A DNA stretch of 50,757 nt from Allobosea sp. CRIB-10 (GTDB taxonomy: Bacteria; Pseudomonadota; Alphaproteobacteria; Rhizobiales; Beijerinckiaceae): contig NZ_FOKP01000034.1 of the NCBI RefSeq assembly GCF_900112185.1, forward strand, positions 1 through 50,757, written 5' to 3'. The notes beneath the pieces were generated by a model that was not told where the DNA came from, made no database searches, and was given only the letters and a program-made list of their open reading frames with translations. The position numbers were made by a program, and so were the translations under genes. The stretch's first letter is position 1. The number at the start of each line of letters is the position of its first letter. Positions 1-7,522 of this stretch are shown here, in pieces.

Positions 1-1598
1 GGGGCTCCGAACGCCTCGTTAGCCGCTCTGCCGGCGAGCAGGATCTGGACGCGGTCCTCGATCTGGCGGCGATCCGGCGTCGGCGCGATCACGATATCGG
101 TCCAGCCGCCGGCGTCGCCGGCGGAGCGGATCGTTACGGTCTCGACCTGGAATCCGAGCCTGTGCGCGATCACCGCGTGGCCGGCTTCGTGGATTGCCGC
201 ATGGAGCAGTTCCTTCGGCGGTCGCGGATCCGCCGGCATGATCGCGGTCAGCAGATCGGCCGCAGTCAGCGTGCTGTTGCGGCTGCGCGCAATCCTGCGG
301 GCTTCCCGCACGATCCCGGTGACGTCGGCGCCCGTTCGACCGGGCATCAGCTTCGCCAGCGCGGTGAGGTCCGCGGCCGGAAGGTCAGATCCCAGATGGG
401 TGCGCAGGATCCCGGCCAGTCCCGCGGCATCGGGCGGGTCGATCCGGAACGACCGATCGAAACGGCCGGGCCTGAGCAGGGCGCGATCGATATGCTCGGC
501 GTGGTTGGTGGCCGCCAGCAGGATGACGCCGCGCCGGTCGGTGCGGCAGGCATCGATATGGAGGAGCAGGCCGGTGATCACGCTGGTCCACCAATCCCGG
601 TTGCGCGAATCCAGGGTGGCGCGATCCGGCAATGCATCGAGCTCGTCGAGGAACAGGATGCTCGGTGCGCTCGCCCGCGCGCGGCTGAACACGTCCGACA
701 CCTGCTGGAGAACATCGCCGAGATGGCCGCTGTTCTTCTGGAACCACCCGCTCACGCTGGTCTGGATCAGCGGCAGGCGAGCCGACTTCGCGAGCGACCT
801 CGCCAGCGTGGTCTTGCCCGTTCCGGGCGGGCCGTGGAACAGGGCCGACTCGAGCTCGCCGGCGGACAGCATCCCCGCCCGAACCGCCTCGATATCGGCG
901 AGCGTTGCCAGGCACCAATCAAGAGCCGCGCCATAGCCGGCAAGATCCGCAAGCAGCGGCGTCCGGTCGTCGCTCGTCGTCACGCTGCGCGCGGCGCTCG
1001 CGGCATGGAGCCGCGCTACACAGGCCTGCGGAGTCGCCGACGGCCGCAACGCCGCCGCTAGGTCCATGAGGTCGAGGCCGGCCATGTCGGCCGCGGACAA
1101 CTTCGGCGCCGAGCGACCGGTATGGCGCCTGATCGCCCGGCGCATCAACTCGGGCGTGGGTGCCGGCACCGCTAACACCAGATCAGCGGCGCTACGCAGC
1201 AGCGCGGGAAGCTGACCGTCGGGATCGGAGGCGATGCCGCAGACCGTCTTACCCTCGTCGAGAGCATCGACGATCAGCGCTTCGGTCGTGCGCCAGTCGC
1301 GCTTGTTCGCCTTCCCGTCGATGATCAGGATCCCATTGTCGTTCTCGTGGACGAAGGCGTGGATGGGATCGATCCAGCTATCGGTCGGGACCCGGACGAT
1401 GACCGCCATGGTCGCGCCCCTCGGCAGCGCCCTAAGGTCCCGGCGCTTGTCCATCGCCTGCCACGACAGCTCGACGATAAGACCGAGCGGCGACAAGCCA
1501 GCGCGAGCCTCGTGCTCCTCATCGGCATTCGCCGACGGTTCGAAGTTCAGGAGAAATTCGTCGCCGCTCTTGTCCTCGGAGAGATCGCTTTCGCTCAT
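1..1598 (-). CDS. Soluble AAA+ ATPase with FtsH-like M41 zinc-protease domain (partial, C-terminus off window)
   Basis: The reading frame is open from ATG at 1598 to the window edge (at least 532 residues). A Walker A motif GPPGTGKT lies at residues 256-263, Walker B with LFLDELD has D318/E319, and an arginine-finger region RPGRFDRSF follows. A zinc-protease motif HEAGH starts at H470. This order, AAA+ then M41 peptidase, is that of FtsH. The first 250 residues, however, are hydrophilic and show no membrane segment, so it is not the housekeeping membrane FtsH. The likely role is ATP-driven unfolding and proteolysis of an unknown substrate. The start overlaps the stop of the upstream gene (ATGA), with GGAGG seven bases before it. 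The downstream end, including the third zinc ligand, is outside the window. The family call is firm; the function is unknown. Confidence 0.85.
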   Translation of the reverse strand, partial: MSESDLSEDKSGDEFLLNFEPSANADEEHEARAGLSPLGLIVELSWQAMDKRRDLRALPRGATMAVIVRVPTDSWIDPIHAFVHENDNGILIIDGKANKRDWRTTEALIVDALDEGKTVCGIASDPDGQLPALLRSAADLVLAVPAPTPELMRRAIRRHTGRSAPKLSAADMAGLDLMDLAAALRPSATPQACVARLHAASAARSVTTSDDRTPLLADLAGYGAALDWCLATLADIEAVRAGMLSAGELESALFHGPPGTGKTTLARSLAKSARLPLIQTSVSGWFQKNSGHLGDVLQQVSDVFSRARASAPSILFLDELDALPDRATLDSRNRDWWTSVITGLLLHIDACRTDRRGVILLAATNHAEHIDRALLRPGRFDRSFRIDPPDAAGLAGILRTHLGSDLPAADLTALAKLMPGRTGADVTGIVREARRIARSRNSTLTAADLLTAIMPADPRPPKELLHAAIHEAGHAVIAHRLGFQVETVTIRSAGDAGGWTDIVIAPTPDRRQIEDRVQILLAGRAANEAFGA

Positions 1599-2083
1599 GA
1601 CAGCGCCTCCATCAGAGCCTGAACCGCGGCGCGTCGGATTTCGGTCCGCGACGGGCCACGCCACGAGCGCACCAGCGGATCGACGTTCTCGCCGAGATAG
1701 CGCCTGCGATCGAGCGTGAAGGCGAGAACCGTCCGGGCTGCAGCCGATCCGGCGAGCGCATGGACAAGCACCATACTCATGACGAGATCGTGCCGGGCGG
1801 TGTCGAGCACTTCGACACCGGACATCCGCAGCGCCAGGGCGACGGCAGCAGCGGCGTCGCCGGCAAGCGCGGCATCCCAGTGCTCGACACGGAGCGGCCT
1901 GACCCTGCCGAGCAGCTCCGTCAGCTCAGCCTGTTCAGGAGCGCCGAACGCATTCGCAGGCGAGCTGCGCCAGAGCTGCCAGGTGGGGACATGACCGATG
2001 CCGGCATCGCTGCCTGCCTCGTCAAAAAGGACGGGCGGGCGAGGCATCTGCCGGCGCGGGAAGTTGAGAACGGGTACGGCCAT
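1595..2083 (-). CDS. Hypothetical 162-residue protein, middle gene of nuclease/AAA-M41 operon
   Basis: I do not recognise this family. The ATG at 2083 is preferred to upstream in-frame starts because GGAG sits about nine bases before it and the upstream residues look like out-of-frame, arginine/cysteine-rich translation. The protein has a proline-rich N-terminus, then alanine/leucine-rich helical stretches (around residues 70-130), and no membrane segment or known catalytic motif. Its stop overlaps the ATPase start by four bases, implying translational coupling. It may be a substrate adaptor or partner of the AAA+/M41 protein, which is inference from position only. Confidence 0.6.
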   Translation of the reverse strand: MAVPVLNFPRRQMPRPPVLFDEAGSDAGIGHVPTWQLWRSSPANAFGAPEQAELTELLGRVRPLRVEHWDAALAGDAAAAVALALRMSGVEVLDTARHDLVMSMVLVHALAGSAAARTVLAFTLDRRRYLGENVDPLVRSWRGPSRTEIRRAAVQALMEALS

Positions 2084-2102
2084 CGGACACAGCTCCGCCG
2101 AT

Positions 2103-2124
2103 CCGCCGGAGAGCACTCCGGCGG
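2103..2124 (-). promoter_or_regulatory. Perfect 9-bp hairpin in the leader between nuclease and hypothetical genes
   Basis: Arms ccgccggag and ctccggcgg flank a four-base loop, about 20 bases upstream of the start at 2083 on the transcribed strand. There is no following T-run. It could be a processing or attenuation hairpin that sets the relative expression of the genes on either side. Confidence 0.45.
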
Positions 2125-2204
2125 GATACAGCTTTGTTGGTGGAGGAAGGATGCAGCAGCCGGCCTGGCTGGTGCAGCGGGAAGCCGGTAGGGCGGCGAA
2201 GCGC

Positions 2205-3023
2205 CTAGTGCAGCTCCGCCCCGAGGGACAGATCGTCGTTGCGGAGCACACCGACCGGCAGATCGACATCCTGCCGCTCGCGCACGCGGTCGAGGAACCG
2301 CGGCAGCCGCTGGAGCATGCCCGCTCGCATGGCGCGGGCCGCGGCATCGGTCGTAGCCACGACCGGCACGCCGAAGAGCTGATCGAGCCCCTCGCGCGTC
2401 ACGGTGAGGTCCGGCCGGAAGCCCGACCTCCCGTAGTAGTCGACGACCCAGCTCTCGCAGCGCCGCACGGGAATACCCAGGGTCTTCAGGAAGGCCTTGA
2501 GTTGCAGCCGGCCGCAGAGCAGGTCCCGCTCCGTGGTGCGCCGCTTGCGGACCTCGGTCTCGCCGCCGCCCCTCTTGACCTCCACCAGCCTCGCGATCCG
2601 CTCCCGCCGGTCGACCACGATCATATCGAAATGGGCGATCCTGGTCGCGGCGCCGTCGGCCGGCAGGGCGATGCGCCGCAGCTCGCCGCCGTCATTGGCC
2701 TGGACCAGCGTCTCGGCGGAGACGGTGATCGGCATGCGCACCTGGGTCATCACCGTCATGTGGCTGTGGCGGCGCAACGCCATGCAGATGCCGGCTTCCA
2801 GGATAGCTCCGTCCCGCTTGACCAGCGAGGACAGGAACGAGCTGAGCCTGCTCAGGTCGTCGCCCATGAGGGGATCGACCGCGAAGGTGCACCCCGCCGC
2901 ACCGGCGACGGTCGTATCGATGCGCGCCTTCAGCTCGGCGGGCAGACCCCCGCGCCGAACGATATTCTCGGTGGAGAGCGGCGAGGTGGTGGCGACAGCG
3001 AGGTTGGTTTCGGCCTTGGCCAT
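2205..3023 (-). CDS. PD-(D/E)XK nuclease-like protein
   Basis: The protein has 272 residues from ATG at 3023, with GGAG about nine bases upstream; the frame extends 21 codons further but into the regulatory region. Near residues 131-150 it reads HFDMIVVD, a spacer of polar residues, then LVEVK. This places D133, E148 and K150 in the D-x(n)-E-x-K arrangement of the PD-(D/E)XK nuclease fold. An acidic candidate from the first helix is E76. It is first in an operon with the hypothetical protein and the AAA+/M41 ATPase and is divergent from the Xre gene. The function could be DNA cleavage in defence or maintenance of a mobile element. The fold is assigned from a short motif only. Confidence 0.55.
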   Translation of the reverse strand: MAKAETNLAVATTSPLSTENIVRRGGLPAELKARIDTTVAGAAGCTFAVDPLMGDDLSRLSSFLSSLVKRDGAILEAGICMALRRHSHMTVMTQVRMPITVSAETLVQANDGGELRRIALPADGAATRIAHFDMIVVDRRERIARLVEVKRGGGETEVRKRRTTERDLLCGRLQLKAFLKTLGIPVRRCESWVVDYYGRSGFRPDLTVTREGLDQLFGVPVVATTDAAARAMRAGMLQRLPRFLDRVRERQDVDLPVGVLRNDDLSLGAELH

Positions 3024-3039
3024 GACATAAGCTCCGGTC

Positions 3040-3058
3040 CGTGGACGGCGTGTCCACG
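3040..3058 (-). promoter_or_regulatory. Inverted repeat cgtggac/gtccacg in leader of nuclease gene
   Basis: A seven-base perfect inverted repeat with a five-base loop lies 17 bases upstream of the nuclease start. It is either a second operator or a leader hairpin close to the ribosome-binding site. Confidence 0.4.
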
Positions 3059-3064
3059 AGGACC

Positions 3065-3108
3065 AAAATGGCACTTTAAGAGTCATATGTCACCAAAGAT
3101 GCCATTTT
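3065..3108. promoter_or_regulatory. Probable Xre operator: aaaatggca / tgccatttt inverted repeat
   Basis: Two nine-base arms at 3065-3073 and 3100-3108 are perfect inverted complements separated by 26 bases, and they fill the gap between the divergent nuclease operon and the Xre gene. The right arm abuts the Xre start codon. This is the expected layout for an autoregulator that also controls the divergent operon. The region is AT-rich relative to its surroundings. Confidence 0.6.
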
Positions 3109-3348
3109 ATGATTAACGGCCCGCAACTACGCGCTGCCCGCGCTTGGCTTAATCTGTCTCAAGATCAGGTTGCGGAGATCACAGGGGTCGCAAAACGGAC
3201 CATCGCGCGGATAGAATCTGAAGCGACTGTTCCACACGACCGCACGCTCCGGGACATTCAGTCCGTGCTAGAAGCGCTCGGTGTGGAGTTCCTCGTCGAA
3301 GGCGGCGTGGGGACCGGAATTAGAGTTGTGAAGAAGCCGGATCGGTAA
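3109..3348 (+). CDS. Small Xre-family helix-turn-helix regulator
   Basis: This 79-residue protein is almost entirely one HTH_XRE domain: LRAARAWLNLSQDQVAEITG (about residues 7-26) is the first part of the motif and VAKRTIARIE the recognition helix. It is the size of a phage or toxin-antitoxin type regulator. There is no strong Shine-Dalgarno and the operator arm abuts the ATG, so translation may be weak or close to leaderless. It is divergent from the nuclease/AAA-M41 operon and probably represses it. Confidence 0.85.
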   Translation: MINGPQLRAARAWLNLSQDQVAEITGVAKRTIARIESEATVPHDRTLRDIQSVLEALGVEFLVEGGVGTGIRVVKKPDR

Positions 3349-3450
3349 AAAGCTGCGCGTAGGAATTCTTAGCGCGGCTTCGATCATCCCTCCGAGAGAA
3401 GGCCGCTTCCTTTGGGCAATGGGTCAATTTGGCCCTTAGCCGACTCTGGC

Positions 3451-3490
3451 AATGTCCGGTTTCGGGCAGTCTAGTTTGCCGGTTCAACGG
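3451..3490 (+). repeat. Degenerate copy A of a dispersed intergenic repeat
   Basis: aatgtccggtttcgggcag here resembles the beginnings of elements at 32481, 40084 and 50230 (consensus near aatgtccgctttcgggcag). The second half is diverged, so this is the weakest copy. Confidence 0.35.
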
Positions 3491-3528
3491 CGCCATCATG
3501 CTGGTCTGGCTCATGCTGACCTCGCAGC

Positions 3529-3903
3529 GTGATCGAAGACATGGTCGCGGATGCCGGCCTGCTGCTGGTCACCGCGCAGCGGCGCCGGACCTTTGTCAAC
3601 GCCGGGCTGGCGGATTTCGCCGACGAGGGCGGCACGCTGATCTGGAAGGTTCCGCCTGCACACCGCAAGACCGTCCTCCGCCCAGGCTCGACCAAGACCC
3701 ACGACCTCCCCTTGCCGTCGCTCGCCGGCGACATGGTCCGGCGGACGGGTCGCTGTGCCCACCGAGGAAACGATGAAGGAGAATGGCAGCCAATTGATTT
3801 GGCTCTTCCCCGCCATGCGGCCGCGTCGGGTGGGCGATTCGCTCGGCCATCTCTGCACCGACACGCTGACGCATTTCCTCGACGCGCTCCCCGGCATGCG
3901 CGG
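3529..3903 (+). pseudogene. Tyrosine recombinase (integrase) remnant, frameshifted
   Basis: The first frame (about 3529-3745) reads LLVTAQRRRTFV, then LIWKVPPAHRKT and THDLPLPSLA. This matches the pattern around the first catalytic arginine of phage-type integrases (typically LLTGQRRGE, then W-x-P-x-x-R-x-K, then PLSPLA). Around 3745-3755 the frame changes, and the next frame carries LIWLFPAMRP and GHLCTDTL before ending near 3903. The N-terminal arm-binding domain and the C-terminal H-x-x-R and tyrosine boxes are absent. The remnant sits between the Xre/AAA-M41 module and the CoA-transferase genes and marks a likely old integration boundary. Confidence 0.5.
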
Positions 3904-3913
3904 AGGAGACCGC

Positions 3914-4576
3914 TCACGCGGCCTTTGCGAGGCTTGGCGCAACGCTGAAAGGCGCCGCCGTCTTGGCCTTGACCTCGTCGAGCGCGACGTCGGGCGCCAG
4001 CTCGATCAGGGTCAGCCCACCGCCCTTGGCCTTGTCGCAAGCCATGACGCAGAGATCGGTGACGATCAGGTCGACCACGCCTGCTCCGGTCAGCGGCAGG
4101 GTGCAGCGCTCCAGCACCTTGGACTCGCCGGCCTTGTTGGCGTGGTCCATCACCACGATGACCTTCTTGACGCCGGCGACGAGATCCATCGCGCCGCCCA
4201 TGCCCTTCACCATCTTGCCGGGGATGGTCCAGTTGGCGATGTCGCCATTGGCGGCGACTTCCATCGCCCCGAGGATGGTCAGGTCGATATGGCCGCCGCG
4301 GATCATCGCGAAGCTGTCGGCCGAGGAGAAGAAGCTCGAGCTCGGCAGGATCGTGATCGTCTGCTTGCCGGCATTGATCAGGTCGGGATCGGCCTCGCCC
4401 TCATAGGGGAAGGGGCCGATGCCGAGCAGGCCGTTCTCGGATTGAAGCGTGACGTCCACACCTGCAGGGATGTAGTTCGCCACCAGCGTCGGGATGCCGA
4501 TGCCGAGATTGACGTAGAAGCCGTCCTGCAGCTCCTTGGCCGCGCGGGCGGCCACCTGTTCGCGGGTCCAGGCCAT
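3914..4576 (-). CDS. scoB: 3-oxoacid CoA-transferase subunit B
   Basis: This 220-residue class I CoA-transferase beta subunit moves CoA from succinyl-CoA or acetyl-CoA to a 3-oxoacid, in the cytoplasm. The family motif QSENGLLGIGP contains the catalytic glutamate E47, and the N-terminal VNLGIGIPTLV motif is intact. Length is normal for the family (about 210-220). It overlaps the A subunit by one base and is last in a leftward operon with SDR, acyl-CoA dehydrogenase and kinase-like genes. The final step may be activation or thiolysis of a beta-keto acid. The exact substrate (acetoacetate or 3-oxoadipate) cannot be read from the sequence. Confidence 0.92.
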   Translation of the reverse strand: MAWTREQVAARAAKELQDGFYVNLGIGIPTLVANYIPAGVDVTLQSENGLLGIGPFPYEGEADPDLINAGKQTITILPSSSFFSSADSFAMIRGGHIDLTILGAMEVAANGDIANWTIPGKMVKGMGGAMDLVAGVKKVIVVMDHANKAGESKVLERCTLPLTGAGVVDLIVTDLCVMACDKAKGGGLTLIELAPDVALDEVKAKTAAPFSVAPSLAKAA

Positions 4577-5286
4577 CAGGCTGCCTCCCTCTTGCGCTCG
4601 GTCAGCTTCTCGATCTTCTTCTCGTTGATCGTGCTCTTGATGATGCGGTCGACATAGATGCCGGGGGTGTGGATATGGTCGCCGTCGATCTCCCCCTTCT
4701 CCAGCAGATCCTCTACCTCGGCGATGGTGACGCGCCCGGCAGTGGCCACCATCGGATTGAAGTTCCGCGCCGTTTTCCGATAGACCAGATTACCCTCCCG
4801 GTCGGCCTTCCAGGCCTTGACGATGGCGAGATCGGCGACGAGGCCGGTCTCGAGGAGATGAATCTCGCCATTGAACTCCCGGGTCGGCTTGCCCTCGGCG
4901 ACGACCGTGCCGACGCCGGTCTTGGTGTAGAAACCGCCGATGCCGGCACCACCGGCGCGAATGCGCTCGGCCAGAGTGCCCTGCGGGTTCAGCTCCAGTT
5001 CCAGCCGACCCTCGAGATAGAGCTGCTCGAACAATTTGTTCTCTCCGACATAGGAGGAGATCATCTTCCTGACTTGGCCGTTGGAAAGCAGAATCCCAAG
5101 GCCAAAATCCTCAACGCCGCAATTGTTCGAGATCAGCGTCAGGTCGCGGACACCCGATCTGGAGATCGCATGGATCAAACTCTCGGGAATACCACATAGG
5201 CCGAAGCCACCCGCCATGATGGTCATGCCGTCGCGCAGCACGCCTGCCAGCACGCTTTCGGAATCCGTCCAGACCTTGTTTCGCAT
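4576..5286 (-). CDS. scoA: 3-oxoacid CoA-transferase subunit A
   Basis: This 236-residue alpha subunit pairs with the following gene. The glycine-rich signature IMAGGFGLCGIPE lies near residues 20-33, and the typical SNNCGVEDFGLG segment follows. GAAGGG precedes the ATG at 5286. It is 22 bases downstream of the APH-like gene and in the same operon. Substrate could be acetoacetate or another 3-oxoacid; acyl-CoA dehydrogenase and SDR neighbours suggest the end of a beta-oxidation-like route rather than the protocatechuate pathway. Confidence 0.92.
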   Translation of the reverse strand: MRNKVWTDSESVLAGVLRDGMTIMAGGFGLCGIPESLIHAISRSGVRDLTLISNNCGVEDFGLGILLSNGQVRKMISSYVGENKLFEQLYLEGRLELELNPQGTLAERIRAGGAGIGGFYTKTGVGTVVAEGKPTREFNGEIHLLETGLVADLAIVKAWKADREGNLVYRKTARNFNPMVATAGRVTIAEVEDLLEKGEIDGDHIHTPGIYVDRIIKSTINEKKIEKLTERKREAA

Positions 5287-5308
5287 GCGAAGCCCTTCGG
5301 TGTTTCGG

Positions 5309-6304
5309 CTAGATCAGTTCCGCGGCGCGGCTGGCGAAGGCGGCGGCCAAACCCTCCGTCGCCGCGGCGTCGGCGGCGTTGGCAGTTCCGATCCTGGCGC
5401 GCGCGGCAATGCCTTCGAAGATCATCGACCAGCGGAACAGCGCGAAGACCATGTGAAAGGTGTCGAGCCTGACGCCGTGGCGTGCTTCGCCGTCATAGGC
5501 CGCCAGATTGCTCTCCAGCGAAGGGATGCCGAGCATCGGAAGATCGAGCCCTCGAATGCCGCCATATTCGTTGGGAGCGGAAACCCAGGCCATCGCGCTG
5601 TGAGCCAGATCCGCCAGCGGGTGGCCGAGGGTGGAGAGCTCCCAGTCCAGGAGAGCCACGACGCGCGGCTCGGTCGGATGGAACATCAAGTTCCCGATGC
5701 GATAGTCCCCATGGACGATCGACGTGGCTTCGTCCGAGGGGATATGCTGCGGCAGCCAGGCGATGAGACGATCGACATCCGCATCGTCCCGCGTGCGGAT
5801 TTCCGCCCATTGCCGGCTCCAGCGGCTCACCTGTCTGATGAAGTAGTTGCCGGGACGGCCATAGTCACCGAGGCCGACGCCAGCAAAATCGACATTGTGC
5901 AGGGCCGCGAGCGTGCGTGCCATCGCTGCGTACATGGCGCTCCGCTCCTGCGGCGATACGCCGGGCAGGGTGCAATCGTGGAAGATGCGGCCGTCCAGGC
6001 GCTCCATGAGGTAGAATGGTGTACCGACCACCGTCCGGTCGTCGCAATAGAACAAGGCCGGAGGGACGGGCACGCCGCTGCCCTTCAGCGCGCTGATGAT
6101 GCGGTGCTCCCGGTCCACGGCATGGGCGGAGGGCAGGAGCTCGCCCGCGGGCTGCTTGCGCAGGACCAACCGGCGATTGTCGTAGGTCACGAAGAAGGTG
6201 GGGTTCGACTGACCGCCGGAGATCGGCTCCAGAAGCATCCGTCCTGCGAGCCCCGGCAGCGCGCGGCGCATGAAGGCATCGAGCCTGTCCAGGTCGAAGC
6301 TCAT
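5309..6304 (-). CDS. APH-family phosphotransferase (ACAD10/11-kinase-like)
   Basis: The protein has 331 residues from ATG at 6304, which overlaps the stop of the acyl-CoA dehydrogenase (ATGA); the much longer open frame upstream is antisense-like noise. It has the aminoglycoside phosphotransferase/choline kinase fold, with catalytic loop HGDYRIGN (H198, D200) and a Mg-binding LLDWELSTLG segment about 20 residues later. An APH-like kinase beside an ACAD10/11-like dehydrogenase mirrors the fusion in animal ACAD10/11, where the pair is known to process 4-hydroxy fatty acids. By analogy it may phosphorylate a hydroxyacyl-CoA. Antibiotic resistance is unlikely in this context. Confidence 0.82.
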   Translation of the reverse strand: MSFDLDRLDAFMRRALPGLAGRMLLEPISGGQSNPTFFVTYDNRRLVLRKQPAGELLPSAHAVDREHRIISALKGSGVPVPPALFYCDDRTVVGTPFYLMERLDGRIFHDCTLPGVSPQERSAMYAAMARTLAALHNVDFAGVGLGDYGRPGNYFIRQVSRWSRQWAEIRTRDDADVDRLIAWLPQHIPSDEATSIVHGDYRIGNLMFHPTEPRVVALLDWELSTLGHPLADLAHSAMAWVSAPNEYGGIRGLDLPMLGIPSLESNLAAYDGEARHGVRLDTFHMVFALFRWSMIFEGIAARARIGTANAADAAATEGLAAAFASRAAELI

Positions 6305-7512
6305 GGCGTCGCCACCGGCCAGCGCCAGAAATCGGCCTTCTCCTGCGAGAGGAACCGGTTCAGCACCATCTGGTGGACCTCGTCCGCCCCGTCCACCAGG
6401 CGCGCCTGGCGCGCGTAGCGATAGATCCACTCCAGCACGGTATCGCGGGAATAGCCGCGTGCCCCATTGATCTGAATAGCCATGTCGGCGGCTTGATGCA
6501 GCGTGTTGGCCGCCTGGATCTTCGCCATGGAGATTTCCTTGCGGGCGAGATGGCCGCGGTCCAGCTCCCAGGCGGCCTTCATCGTCAGGAGCCTGCCGAT
6601 CTCGATGCTCATCGCGGCCTGGCCGAGCTTCATCTGCACGCTTTCCCGCTCCGCCAAGGCCACTCCGAAGCTGTGCCGTTCGACGGCGTAGGCGCGGGCG
6701 ATCTCGACGCATCTCCTGGCGAGACCGAGCCAGCGCATGCAATGGGTGAGCCGCGCCGGACCAAGACGAATCTGGGTGACCTTCAGCCCGTCCCCTTCGC
6801 CCATCAGCACGTCTTCGGGGGCGATCGCCAGGCCGTCGAACTCCAGCTCGCAATGCCCGCCATGCTCTTCGGGCCCCATGATCGGAATGCGCCGGAGGAT
6901 GCGCCAACCCGGTTGATCACGGTGAAAGAGAAAGGCGGTCAAACCCTTGCGGGGATCGTCAGAGGTGCGGGCCATCAAGATGAAATGGGCGGCCTCCGCG
7001 GCACCCGTGATGAACCATTTGCGGCCGTAGATCCGGTAGGATCCGTCCGCTTGCCGTTCGGCCCTTGTCAGCATCATCGATGGATCCGAGCCGCTGCCGG
7101 GATGAGGCTCGGTCATGGCGAAGGCCGAGCGCACCTCGCCACGCGCGATCGGCGCGAGCCAGCGTGCCTTTTGCGCGGGGGTCGCGACCTTCTCCAACAC
7201 CATCATGTTGCCGTCGTCGGGGGCGGCGGAGTTGAAGATCGCCGGGCCGAAGATGGAGCGGTTCATCTCTTCATAGCAGGCCGCCATGCCGACGCGGCCG
7301 AGGCCGAGCCCACCATGCTCGGGCGCCAGCTGAATGCACCACAGGCCTGCCGCGCGCGCTTTGGCGCGCATCGTGTCGAGCAAGTCGAGGCGGATGTTCT
7401 CGTGATCGTCATAGGACGCGGGATCGGCCTCCAGCGGGACGATCTCCCGCGCCACGAAATCCGCGATGCGACTGCGGATGTCTTCGGTGGCGGCAGGCAG
7501 CGTGAAATCCAT
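6301..7512 (-). CDS. Acyl-CoA dehydrogenase (ACAD10/11-like)
   Basis: A 403-residue FAD enzyme of full family length. The AFAMTEPHPGSGSDPS flavin-binding motif, KWFITGA segment, and the C-terminal RLVDGADEVHQM are clear. The C-terminal motif is typical of ACAD10/11-like and related members. It is expected to oxidise or, in the 4-hydroxyacyl pathway, eliminate phosphate from an acyl-CoA, delivering electrons to ETF. It starts 10 bases downstream of the SDR gene and overlaps the APH-like gene. The pairing with a kinase is the strongest clue to substrate. Confidence 0.9.
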   Translation of the reverse strand: MDFTLPAATEDIRSRIADFVAREIVPLEADPASYDDHENIRLDLLDTMRAKARAAGLWCIQLAPEHGGLGLGRVGMAACYEEMNRSIFGPAIFNSAAPDDGNMMVLEKVATPAQKARWLAPIARGEVRSAFAMTEPHPGSGSDPSMMLTRAERQADGSYRIYGRKWFITGAAEAAHFILMARTSDDPRKGLTAFLFHRDQPGWRILRRIPIMGPEEHGGHCELEFDGLAIAPEDVLMGEGDGLKVTQIRLGPARLTHCMRWLGLARRCVEIARAYAVERHSFGVALAERESVQMKLGQAAMSIEIGRLLTMKAAWELDRGHLARKEISMAKIQAANTLHQAADMAIQINGARGYSRDTVLEWIYRYARQARLVDGADEVHQMVLNRFLSQEKADFWRWPVATP

Positions 7513-7522
7513 GGCGATGGCC

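Noticed and set aside
573..590. gtgatcac sequence inside the AAA+/M41 gene (another at about 11335 in the aminotransferase)
   Set aside because: These lie inside coding sequence and match only the eight-base core; they are likely chance occurrences rather than GntR operators.
1..1598. Possibility that the left-edge ATPase is the essential membrane FtsH
   Set aside because: No membrane segment precedes the AAA+ domain and it is in an operon with accessory genes, so it is a separate soluble homologue.
5081..6418. Long forward frame across the CoA-transferase and kinase-like genes
   Set aside because: Forward translation has no recognisable domain while the reverse strand has intact scoA and APH motifs.
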